DNA from: a virus
Strand: one strand, 5' to 3'
IMG/VR virus record: IMGVR_UViG_3300025276_000150
Span: 1 to 29,288 of that record
DNA: 29,288 nt
Below, piece after piece: positions 15,721-20,882 of this stretch. The stretch's first letter is position 1, and each line of letters starts with the position of its first letter. Position numbers and translations under genes: made by a program. The notes below the pieces were generated by a model. It was not told the origin of the DNA, did not search any database, and saw only the letters and a list, made by a program, of their open reading frames with translations.

Positions 15721-15735
15721 TAACCTTTCAGGTTA
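15721..15735 (-). promoter_or_regulatory. Hairpin near the start of the 66-residue ORF
   Basis: TAACCT-ttc-AGGTTA forms a 6-bp stem with a 3-nt loop. On the minus strand the AAAGG translation signal lies partly in the stem, so the hairpin may limit initiation. Confidence 0.45.
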
Positions 15736-15745
15736 AAGTAACAGC

Positions 15746-16327
15746 TTACGCTGCTACCTTTGTTTCTGTTACCTCAGCTTCGCTGACTGTATCGACAGAC
15801 ATAAGCATCTCTGCTATGTCCAGCAGGTCAATGTCATTTGCTTTGCAAACTGCAACCAAGTGATCAAACACAAGCTGCTTGGTGACTACGATTGTTTCAC
15901 CTTCGGTGTTAGGTCCAACGTTGGACTTATCTTCTGTATCACCTTCGGTGGTTTCAGCCTCTGGCTTAGCTGGCTTCATTGCTTTCTGCAAAGCAGTCAA
16001 CGATGTGAAACCTCTTTTGCTTTCAGCAATAAACTCACGGCACTCTACTTCGTTTTCAACGAACCACATAGCTTCTGCTCTACGACGCTTATCAACTCCG
16101 TTGATGCTGCAATCTTTTAGCCTTTGGCTAGAGATACGTTCGGAGCCTTCGGCCTTCAGTTCAACCATAAGCTTTCCAAGCTTCATATCAAATCCATCGG
16201 ATTTAGTGTAAGCATCAAATCTAACCTTATCACCTTTGGTGATGGCTTTCCATTCTTTACCGATAACGGCACCGATCTCTTCGAGAGTATTGATTGCTGG
16301 TTTTGCTGTTGTTGTTGGAGTTTTCAT
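15746..16327 (-). CDS. First gene of the leftward operon; unknown, with KSNVGP insert (193 aa)
   Basis: A 193-residue protein with AAAGGAAG before the ATG; it is the first gene of the leftward arm. Residues 1-115 look like a folded helical domain (IGKEWKAITKGDKVRFDAY, then RISSQRLKDCSINGVDKRRR, then MWFVENEVECREFIAES), possibly DNA-binding. Next comes an acidic Glu/Thr-rich linker with KSNVGP near residue 135, encoded by palindrome copy D, and then a C-terminal helical region (TKQLVFDHLVAVCKANDIDL) with a Glu/Val/Thr tail. A leading position in the early operon would suit a regulator or host-takeover protein. No family recognised. Confidence 0.75.
   Translation of the reverse strand: MKTPTTTAKPAINTLEEIGAVIGKEWKAITKGDKVRFDAYTKSDGFDMKLGKLMVELKAEGSERISSQRLKDCSINGVDKRRRAEAMWFVENEVECREFIAESKRGFTSLTALQKAMKPAKPEAETTEGDTEDKSNVGPNTEGETIVVTKQLVFDHLVAVCKANDIDLLDIAEMLMSVDTVSEAEVTETKVAA
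15909..15931 (+). repeat. Dispersed palindrome copy D (perfect, inside a gene)
   Basis: The core GTCCAACGTTGGAC spans 15913-15926 and is a perfect palindrome. It encodes KSNVGP in frame inside the acidic linker of the 193-residue first gene of the leftward arm. Confidence 0.9.
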
Positions 16328-16361
16328 TGTGTTCTTCCTTTATCTATATTCTGTTTATATG

Positions 16362-16404
16362 AGAGAACATATATCTCTCACAAAGAAGTGAGATATATTT
16401 CTCT
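16362..16404 (-). promoter_or_regulatory. Long imperfect hairpin in the leader of the leftward operon
   Basis: The left arm AGAGAACATATATCTCTCAC (16362-16381) and the right arm GTGAGATATATTTCTCT (16388-16404) pair around a 6-nt loop. It lies 35-77 nt upstream of the first leftward start codon (16327), inside the expected 5' leader, so it may act as a transcript-stability or attenuation element or an operator. Confidence 0.7.
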
Positions 16405-16411
16405 TTATAAA

Positions 16412-16440
16412 CGAGTAGAATATAGTATAAGCCTTGTCAA
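16412..16440 (-). promoter_or_regulatory. Candidate promoter for the leftward arm
   Basis: A perfect TTGACA -35 (16440-16435 on the minus strand) is followed by 17 nt and a poor TACTCG -10; TATACT and TATATT also lie in the spacer. The site is about 85-115 nt upstream of the first leftward gene. The weak -10 lowers the confidence. Confidence 0.4.
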
Positions 16441-16494
16441 GTCGGTTTCTCACATGACCCGATCCTCTGACATGTCGTTTCCTGCGCCGTTGCA

Positions 16495-16513
16495 GTAATT
16501 ACTACATAATTAC
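16495..16513. repeat. Hairpin GTAATTA/TAATTAC
   Basis: Seven-bp perfect arms around a 5-nt loop (ctaca). It is one of the cluster of small hairpins in the non-coding region. Confidence 0.75.
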
Positions 16514-16582
16514 GAAACCCATGCGCCAAACTCATGCGAGGCTCGACACTTCGGTAGGCCACGATTGGTGTGGCATAATTGT

Positions 16583-16625
16583 CATATACTTTGTATATGG
16601 TATAGGTCCAACATTGGACTAAGCT
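16583..16625 (+). repeat. Dispersed palindrome copy E with adjoining hairpin (non-coding)
   Basis: The CATATAC-ttt-GTATATG hairpin (16583-16599) is followed by the palindrome GTCCAACATTGGAC (16606-16619), the same order as copy C. It lies in the divergent non-coding region and carries TAG in place of the AAG triplet, as copy B does. Confidence 0.9.
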
Positions 16626-16716
16626 GTCTCACCTTTGGTGCTGACATGTGCCGTGCTGTACGTACAATGACCATCGAAGATGGGGGGTAGGGTATTTATA
16701 TGCATCGGCACTGCAA

Positions 16717-16828
16717 CACACTCTTAGTGTGAAAATACTCCCTGTTCTATCACCATAAATGGTGGCAACTGATTGCATAACAGTTGTCGTAGACAAGTAA
16801 GTCACTGTTTATGCTCATACTTCGTATG
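16717..16828. repeat. Cluster of short perfect hairpins
   Basis: Within 112 nt are CACACT-ctt-AGTGTG (16717-16731), CACCAT-aa-ATGGTG (16751-16764), CAACTG-N9-CAGTTG (16766-16786), TTGTC-gta-GACAA (16784-16796) and CATAC-ttc-GTATG (16816-16828). Most loops are 2-3 nt. The density is far above that of the coding regions. Confidence 0.7.
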
Positions 16829-16906
16829 GTATGGTGGATGATGGCATCAATTGTTTTCTCACCGCAGCCCTGCAAGGCATTATGCATGACCACCCACACG
16901 TTGAGA

Positions 16907-16933
16907 GGGGACGGGCAGGGGCCAGTGGGGGGG
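16907..16933 (+). other. G-quadruplex motif
   Basis: Four G-runs (GGGG, GGG, GGGG and a seven-G run) are separated by loops of 2, 2 and 5 nt, which satisfies the standard G3+N1-7 pattern on the plus strand. It stands out in an otherwise AT-leaning region. Confidence 0.7.
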
Positions 16934-17097
16934 TGTACGTTAGTATATATGTACCTATACACAGATCAGGAAAATGGTACTGTTAACCACTATACACATA
17001 AGGTGGTTTACGTATATGTAGGGTGCTATACGTGATCACATACTACGATAAACAGGCAACACTAATCACATAATGTAATGCACTGTACGATTAGGGG

Positions 17098-17125
17098 TTG
17101 ACATATATTACAGAATGTGTAAAAC
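17098..17125 (+). promoter_or_regulatory. Candidate rightward promoter
   Basis: A perfect TTGACA (17098-17103) is followed by 16 nt and TAAAAC, a modest -10. It is in the AT-rich part of the divergent region, about 200 nt before the first rightward gene. No perfect -10 is present, so the confidence is moderate. Confidence 0.4.
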
Positions 17126-17153
17126 TATATATGTTAGGTGTTAGGGTAGGGTC

Positions 17154-17238
17154 ACGTACAGTGATACATATACATGTATATATACTTACTATTAATTATA
17201 CTTAACTATATATACATATAAGTATATACGTACAGTGA
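17154..17238. repeat. Direct repeat ACGTACAGTGA and ATATACATGTATAT palindrome
   Basis: ACGTACAGTGA occurs at 17154-17164 and 17228-17238. Between them ATATACATGTATAT (17168-17181) is a perfect 14-nt palindrome in a run of alternating TA steps. The layout suits operator or unwinding sites. Confidence 0.6.
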
Positions 17239-17319
17239 CTACACTTACATGTACTAATCCGTAAGTGACAATTGCCTTTAGGCGAGAAATTTGTATTAAA
17301 TGATAATTAAGTATTGACA

Positions 17320-17523
17320 ATGGCGAAGAAATCAGTAAAACTATATACAGACAATGTTCTTGAGGAGTTCTATAATCATGTAATTGATGGTAGACTTGAG
17401 AACTTACATATCCCCCATAGCGATGTATTCTACGTGAGGACTGCAGTGGAAGCCCACTACGGTACTCCATTTACTTTAGAACATGTAGAGTGGGCTATGC
17501 GTAAAGAAGGATGGACTGACTAG
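17320..17523 (+). CDS. First gene of the rightward arm; hypothetical (67 aa)
   Basis: A 67-residue protein starting MAKKSVKLYTDNVLEEFYNH. The middle (GRLENLHIPHSDVFYVRTAV) and C-terminus (GTPFTLEHVEWAMRKEGW) suggest alternating helices and a possible small DNA-binding fold. I see no clear Shine-Dalgarno site, only AT-rich sequence (ATTAAGTATTGACA), so start strength is uncertain. It overlaps the next gene by 1 nt. The nearest promoter-like sequence is about 220 nt upstream. Function unknown. Confidence 0.7.
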   Translation: MAKKSVKLYTDNVLEEFYNHVIDGRLENLHIPHSDVFYVRTAVEAHYGTPFTLEHVEWAMRKEGWTD

Positions 17524-17894
17524 TGGAAAAGATTAACTTACCTATTGCCCTAGTTGCCGCACTTGCTGTACAGCTTGCTGGTGGCGTTTGGTGGGTTAGC
17601 CAACAGGCTTCTACTATTACTGGCTTAGAGGATACTGTATCCCAGCTAGGCTCTCGTATGGCTATTGAAGATAACATAAATCTAAAGCGTGACGTTCAGT
17701 CTAACAAAGATGATATCGCAGATGTACACGAAAATGTAGATGATCTGTATGAAGAGCTAGATAACCTTACTCGTAACTTAATGGTTGTAACTGAATTGCA
17801 AAGACGTGTTGCCGTATTAGAGGCTACACAGAAATTTATAAAAGCGGATCATAGCTCTAATAATGAGACGAATAAACTAAGGCTATTAAAATGA
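17523..17894 (+). CDS. Membrane-anchored coiled-coil protein, spanin-like
   Basis: A 123-residue protein that starts with GTG overlapping the previous stop. Residues 5-28 form one membrane helix (LPIALVAALAVQLAGGVWWV), followed by a long heptad-rich coiled coil (DTVSQLGSRMAIEDNINLKR through DIADVHENVDDLYEELDNLT) and a basic tail. This N-in/C-out layout is that of inner-membrane spanins or other phage envelope anchors. No partner outer-membrane lipoprotein is visible nearby. The spanin role is inference. Confidence 0.7.
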   Translation: MEKINLPIALVAALAVQLAGGVWWVSQQASTITGLEDTVSQLGSRMAIEDNINLKRDVQSNKDDIADVHENVDDLYEELDNLTRNLMVVTELQRRVAVLEATQKFIKADHSSNNETNKLRLLK

Positions 17895-18169
17895 GTATAG
17901 AGTATCGTGGAGAAACATTTGCAGGTTACAACAAACCCAAGCGTACTCCTAAGCACCCTAAGAAATCTCATGCCGTACTTGCCAAAGAAGGTACTACCAT
18001 TAAGCTCATCCGTTTTGGTGAACAGGGAGCCTCCACGGCAGGTAAACCAAAGGCTGGTGAATCAGATCGCATGAAGGCTAAGCGTAAGAGCTTTAAGGCT
18101 AGGCACGGTAAAAACATATCTAAGGGTAAGTTGAGTGCAGCTTACTGGGCGGATAAAGTAAAATGGTAG
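17891..18169 (+). CDS. Conserved basic phage protein (92 aa)
   Basis: A 92-residue basic protein with the strings FAGYNKPKRTPKHPKKSHAV, KLIRFGEQGA, KRKSFKARHGKNISKGKLSA and a final AYWADKVKW. This pattern is one I have seen in small conserved proteins of marine and other phages, often placed near structural genes, and no function is known. Its charge suggests a capsid-associated or DNA-associated role. It overlaps both neighbours by 4-7 nt in the rightward operon. Confidence 0.75.
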   Translation: MSIEYRGETFAGYNKPKRTPKHPKKSHAVLAKEGTTIKLIRFGEQGASTAGKPKAGESDRMKAKRKSFKARHGKNISKGKLSAAYWADKVKW

Positions 18170-18396
18170 CAGGATATTTTGGTATAATATTAGTATGTAT
18201 GAGTTCTCTAGCTGAGCATTGTGAAATGGTTACTAGCCCATATGTATTTAATACAGAAGAAGAATGTGAAGCAGACGTTTTAAATGAGGCACTAAGGATT
18301 AAGAATAAGTACAGCCATGCGAATATAAACCCTAACTGTGCTAAGTTAAAATACAATGAAAAATCCGCATACTTAAAAAGTAAAATAACATGGTAA
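18163..18396 (+). CDS. Small secreted or membrane protein (77 aa)
   Basis: A 77-residue protein with a hydrophobic N-terminus (MVAGYFGIILVCMSSLAEHC, residues 1-20) that could be a signal peptide or anchor. It is followed by a soluble part with conserved-looking cysteines (EEECEADV; NPNCAKLKY). The pattern is comparable to the 60-residue protein at 7490-7672. It overlaps the previous gene by 7 nt. Function unknown; a periplasmic or envelope role is plausible. Confidence 0.65.
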   Translation: MVAGYFGIILVCMSSLAEHCEMVTSPYVFNTEEECEADVLNEALRIKNKYSHANINPNCAKLKYNEKSAYLKSKITW

Positions 18397-18411
18397 AAGG
18401 AAACTACTGAC

Positions 18412-19068
18412 ATGGGTGCAATATCAATAGCAGCTAAGGCAGCTAAGGCTGCAAGGAAAGCAGCTGCAATAGCTAAACGTAAGGCAGCGGCTGCAAGGGC
18501 GGCAAAGATAAAACGTGATGCAAACAAGGGCGACCTTGATGTAGACACGGTAGTTAAGGCACAAGTAGCAAAGGCTAAGAAAGCTAAGGCTAAACCCAAA
18601 GCTAAAACTAAAGCTAAAGCTGAAGCTAAAGACTCTGGTGATATTTCTGAAGTAGTAATGCCAGAAGATCGCCCCTCAAGGGGTAAGGAAGTACAGACAC
18701 GTGAAGAACGGTTACGCAATGCTACAGGCCGTATTTCAGCTATGCTTACTAAACCCGGCCCTAAGCCTTTGACTATGGATGCCTACCGATCCCTTCCAAC
18801 CTCTAAGCGTGATGCATTAGGTAGGGAAGCTAAGAAGGCTTACGATGCTGACATTATAACTAAATCTACATACGAAACTATTATTGAGCGTATACAATCT
18901 GCAGAGTTGTCCAAGAGTGTCCGTGCTATGGAACAAGGCATCGCTAACAAAAAAGCTAAACCTGTATCCCTTGCACCGGACATGGACTTTAGTAAAGGTG
19001 GTACACCTGCAAAGGCTAAGTCACGTACAGGACATATGGATTACCGCATGGGAGGATTATTTAAATGA
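18412..19068 (+). CDS. Ala/Lys-rich protein with C-terminal FSKGG tail (218 aa)
   Basis: A 218-residue protein with AAGGAAA upstream. Residues 1-75 are low-complexity Ala/Lys (AAKAAKAARKAAAIAKRKAA and AKAKPKAKTKAKAEAK), like histone H1 tails. A mixed helical domain follows (KPLTMDAYRSLPTSKRDALG; about 120-160). The C-terminus ends with MDFSKGGTPAKAKSRTG and MDYRMGGLFK. The exact string FSKGG also occurs in the large protein at 26664-29288. It may bind DNA or act in the virion; neither is shown. Confidence 0.7.
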   Translation: MGAISIAAKAAKAARKAAAIAKRKAAAARAAKIKRDANKGDLDVDTVVKAQVAKAKKAKAKPKAKTKAKAEAKDSGDISEVVMPEDRPSRGKEVQTREERLRNATGRISAMLTKPGPKPLTMDAYRSLPTSKRDALGREAKKAYDADIITKSTYETIIERIQSAELSKSVRAMEQGIANKKAKPVSLAPDMDFSKGGTPAKAKSRTGHMDYRMGGLFK

Positions 19069-19283
19069 TGAATATGAAAAAAGATATGTACGGAAAAGGT
19101 GGAATGCCTATGGTCGAAAAGAATGGTAAAAAGATACCTGCCTTTGCGGCTGATGGTATTGGTAAGATGAGTAAAGGTGGCTATGCTAAATCTTATAACA
19201 AAGGTGGGTATGCTAAATCTTATAACAAAGGTGGGTACGCTAATTGCGGTGCCTCTGTAGCTGGAACACAAGGTACAAAATAA
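19065..19283 (+). CDS. Small Gly-Gly repeat protein (72 aa)
   Basis: A 72-residue protein starting MMNMKKDMYGKGGMPMVEKN. Its centre has a tandem 9-residue repeat, GGYAKSYNK twice plus a third GGYA, encoded by 27-nt direct repeats. The repeated x-Lys-Gly-Gly units recall the FSKGG and GGLFK tails of neighbouring and distal proteins. The start overlaps the previous stop (ATGA) and the stop overlaps the next start (TAATG). Function unknown; a virion-associated role is likely given the gene neighbourhood. Confidence 0.7.
   Translation: MMNMKKDMYGKGGMPMVEKNGKKIPAFAADGIGKMSKGGYAKSYNKGGYAKSYNKGGYANCGASVAGTQGTK
19173..19243 (+). repeat. 27-nt tandem direct repeat
   Basis: Two nearly identical 27-nt units (19173-19199 and 19200-19226), beginning AAAGGTGG, plus a partial third (19227-19243). 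They encode the GGYAKSYNK repeats of the 72-residue protein. Confidence 0.9.
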
Positions 19284-19450
19284 TGGCAGCAGGAATGAAG
19301 CACTATCTTAAAGATGGTACAGAACATAAAGGTAAGACGCATAAAACAAATGGTAAACTCATGTCAGGTGCAAAGCATACAGCATCTAGCAAGAATTTAT
19401 TTCATATGAGCGAACTGTCTGCTACAGCTAAAAAGAAAGCCAAGAAGTAA
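19283..19450 (+). CDS. Conserved small basic phage protein (55 aa)
   Basis: A 55-residue protein. I chose the ATG at 19283 (TAATG overlap with the previous stop) over a longer frame. It reads MAAGMKHYLKDGTEHKGKTH, then KLMSGAKHTASSKNLFHMSE, ending with a basic tail. The pattern HYLKDGTExKGxTHK...SGxxHTxSSKxLFH is familiar from many marine phage genomes as a conserved uncharacterised protein. It lies just before a likely virion protein. Confidence 0.75.
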   Translation: MAAGMKHYLKDGTEHKGKTHKTNGKLMSGAKHTASSKNLFHMSELSATAKKKAKK

Positions 19451-19813
19451 ATGGATACCAGTACGTACTCAACCGCTACTGAATCAGTGACGGTGGCATC
19501 TACTACGGCGGATGCCGCCGCTACTGTGGTATTTACGTGTCCTGCAAATCACAATGCAACAATAGACCTACTACACATAGCAAATAATAACAACTCAAGT
19601 AAAAAAGTATACGTGCAGTTTTTTCACAAAGAAGATACTACGTACCACTATATAATTAAAAACCATGCAGTTGCAGGAAACTCAGCACAAAACTTATTTA
19701 ACGCAGCCTCTATGCACTTACATGCAGGAGATAAAATTGTAGCCTACGGGGAAACTACAAATACAATAGAGGCGTTAATTTCCTGTAAGGTATTTTACAA
19801 TCCCAATCGTTAA
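19451..19813 (+). CDS. Putative beta-rich virion structural protein (120 aa)
   Basis: A 120-residue protein whose ATG directly follows the previous TAA. The sequence is dominated by beta strands and small polar residues: TVVFTCPANHNATIDLLHIA, KVYVQFFHKEDTTYHYII, HLHAGDKIVAYGE and LISCKVFYNPNR. This reads like a small beta-sandwich such as a head-decoration or tail-fibre-associated protein, and similar small proteins occur in marine podoviruses (recollection). A structural role is inferred from composition and position. It is the last gene before a 112-nt gap with a promoter-like sequence. Confidence 0.65.
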   Translation: MDTSTYSTATESVTVASTTADAAATVVFTCPANHNATIDLLHIANNNNSSKKVYVQFFHKEDTTYHYIIKNHAVAGNSAQNLFNAASMHLHAGDKIVAYGETTNTIEALISCKVFYNPNR

Positions 19814-19848
19814 TTTATTAACACCTGTTAGTTAAACGCATAACGGGG

Positions 19849-19916
19849 TTGCATTATTGTCTATAGTATGGTATAACTAACTATGTTATAACTATCCTTG
19901 GTACTAACACAAGGAG
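19849..19916 (+). promoter_or_regulatory. Promoter and leader of the DUF1127 gene
   Basis: TTGCAT (19849-19854) and TATAAC (19872-19877) are 17 nt apart. The -10 is the left arm of TATAAC-taactat-GTTATA (19872-19890), an operator-like inverted repeat. Downstream, CCTTG (19896-19900) can pair with CAAGG (19910-19914), which overlaps the AAGGAG binding site. Confidence 0.55.
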
Positions 19917-19925
19917 ATATATACC

Positions 19926-20066
19926 ATGCTAAAACGTTTACTTAAAAATTTACAAAAACGCCAGCAGCGAAGAGCCGACTACTGGATACTAAGAAATATG
20001 ACAGATAAAGATCTAAAGGACATTGGGGTAACTCGTGGCGAAATCAACCAAAAAATCTACCGTTAA
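19926..20066 (+). CDS. DUF1127-domain small protein (46 aa)
   Basis: A 46-residue protein starting MLKRLLKNLQKRQQRRADYW and containing LRNMTDKDLKDIGVTRGEI, the signature of DUF1127 (YjiS-like). In alphaproteobacteria DUF1127 proteins are short, and the Rhodobacter protein CcaF1 binds RNA and affects RNA turnover. A phage copy could modulate host RNA metabolism. A strong AAGGAG site lies 9 nt upstream and may be partly paired in a CCTTG/CAAGG hairpin; a promoter-like sequence lies upstream. It overlaps the next gene by 32 nt. The family assignment is firm; the phage function is inferred. Confidence 0.85.
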   Translation: MLKRLLKNLQKRQQRRADYWILRNMTDKDLKDIGVTRGEINQKIYR

Positions 20067-20220
20067 TGCGGCTGGTAATTATACTAAGCCTACTATGCGT
20101 AAGTCTCTTGTCGCATCCGTTAAGGCTGGCGGTAAAGGCGGAAGCCCCGGTCAGTGGAGCGCAAGGAAAGCACAGATGGTTGCAAAGCAATACAAAGCTA
20201 AAGGTGGAGGCTATAGATGA
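20035..20220 (+). CDS. Conserved small basic phage protein (61 aa)
   Basis: A 61-residue protein that begins with GTG inside the DUF1127 gene (different frame). Its second half, VKAGGKGGSPGQWSARKAQM followed by VAKQYKAKGGGYR, matches a widespread small phage/bacterial protein pattern (GGxxGxPGQWSARKAQxVAxxYKxxGGGY) that I recall as uncharacterised. The ending overlaps a 24-residue ORF. It is very basic and could bind DNA. Confidence 0.75.
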   Translation: MAKSTKKSTVNAAGNYTKPTMRKSLVASVKAGGKGGSPGQWSARKAQMVAKQYKAKGGGYR

Positions 20221-20291
20221 CAAAATATATTAAACGACTATGGTGCGCTTTATTAAATAAAAAGTGTAGCAAAGGTTGTGATTGCTGTTAG
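20217..20291 (+). CDS. Cysteine-rich micro-ORF (24 aa)
   Basis: A 24-residue ORF starting MTKYIKRLWCALLN and ending KKCSKGCDCC. It overlaps the preceding gene by 4 nt (ATGA) and stops one nucleotide before the next ATG, which argues for translation. The N-terminal half is a short amphipathic or membrane-active helix, and the C-terminal tail has four cysteines (CxxxCxCC), a metal-binding-like cluster. Too short for any family assignment. Confidence 0.45.
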   Translation: MTKYIKRLWCALLNKKCSKGCDCC

Positions 20292-20292
20292 C

Positions 20293-20550
20293 ATGGCTAA
20301 AGCAAAGTCTCAACAAAGTCTAGACAGATGGACAAAACAAAAATGGACAACCAAAAGTGGTAAACCTTCGACTCAAGGTTCTAACCCTACAGGCGAAAGG
20401 TATCTTCCTGAAGGCGCAATTAAAAGCATGTCTAGTGAAGACTATGCAAAAAGTACGGCTAAAAAAAGAAAAGATACTAAGGCAGGTAAGCAATTTTCTA
20501 AACAACCTAAAGCGGCAGCTAAGTCTTCCAAACGTTTTAGGAGGGTTTGA
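20293..20550 (+). CDS. Conserved basic phage protein (85 aa)
   Basis: An 85-residue basic protein. I chose the ATG at 20293 over an in-frame ATA-type extension upstream. The N-terminal SLDRWTKQKWTTKSGKPS and ERYLPEGAIKSMSSEDYA resemble a widespread phage/bacterial family (LxxWxxQKWxTxSGKPS...GERYLP), uncharacterised as far as I know. The C-terminus is Lys-rich. Its stop overlaps the next start (TGATG). Confidence 0.75.
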   Translation: MAKAKSQQSLDRWTKQKWTTKSGKPSTQGSNPTGERYLPEGAIKSMSSEDYAKSTAKKRKDTKAGKQFSKQPKAAAKSSKRFRRV

Positions 20551-20882
20551 TGACATCCTTTGAGGAAGCTGACAACAATGGTAGTGGTTCTATTGAGGAG
20601 CATGAATGGGATTTGCTGTTACTAGAAGATAAACGTAGGCGGATAGAAGATGACGATGCTCACAGGGATCAAACTCGTAAAATGGCTTGGTTCGCTTTAT
20701 GGGGAATGTTGCTTTATCCTTTTGCTGTGGTGGCGACAGATGCAATGGGTCTTAACAACGCTACGACAATTATCGGAAGCATGGCCTCTGTTTATTTTGT
20801 GTCTGTTGCTGGTGTCGTATCTGTCTTTATGGGTGTTGCCAAGCTAGTTAAGAAGCCAGTACAAAAGGTAGACCAAAGATGA
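20550..20882 (+). CDS. Two-helix membrane protein with N-terminal EF-hand loop
   Basis: A 110-residue protein preceded by AGGAGG. Residues 8-19 (DNNGSGSIEEHE) form a complete EF-hand loop with D, N, S, the Gly at 6, the Ile at 8 and the Glu at 12, so calcium binding is likely. A charged helix (DKRRRIEDDDAHRDQT) then leads into two membrane segments (FALWGMLLYPFAVVATDAMG; TTIIGSMASVYFVSVAGVVS). It lies directly upstream of the holin candidate and overlaps it by 4 nt. It could regulate lysis or sit in the virion; both are inference. Confidence 0.7.
   Translation: MTSFEEADNNGSGSIEEHEWDLLLLEDKRRRIEDDDAHRDQTRKMAWFALWGMLLYPFAVVATDAMGLNNATTIIGSMASVYFVSVAGVVSVFMGVAKLVKKPVQKVDQR

Larger units (their letters stand above)
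16328..17319. other. Divergent non-coding region, possible origin and promoter region
   Basis: About 1 kb without a convincing gene, between the leftward and rightward arms. It holds several short hairpins, palindrome copy E, a G-quadruplex motif, two promoter-like sequences and an AT-rich stretch (about 17050-17300) with palindromes and a direct repeat. Short frames in it have no ribosome binding sites and no family resemblance. Strand switching and secondary-structure density suggest a control or replication-origin region; that is inference. Confidence 0.7.

Noticed and set aside
17272-17285. GCCT-tt-AGGC as a terminator
   Set aside because: The stem is only 4 bp and no T-run follows, so terminator activity is not supported.
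16400-17300. tRNA genes or a CRISPR array in the non-coding region
   Set aside because: I found no cloverleaf with a TTCGA-like arm and no regularly spaced repeats. The inverted repeats are isolated and differ in sequence.
18120-18719. A 199-residue antisense frame opposite the Ala/Lys-rich gene
   Set aside because: The complement of Ala/Lys repeats gives an open Ala/Leu/Phe-rich frame without a binding site or recognisable domain; the rightward gene explains the DNA.
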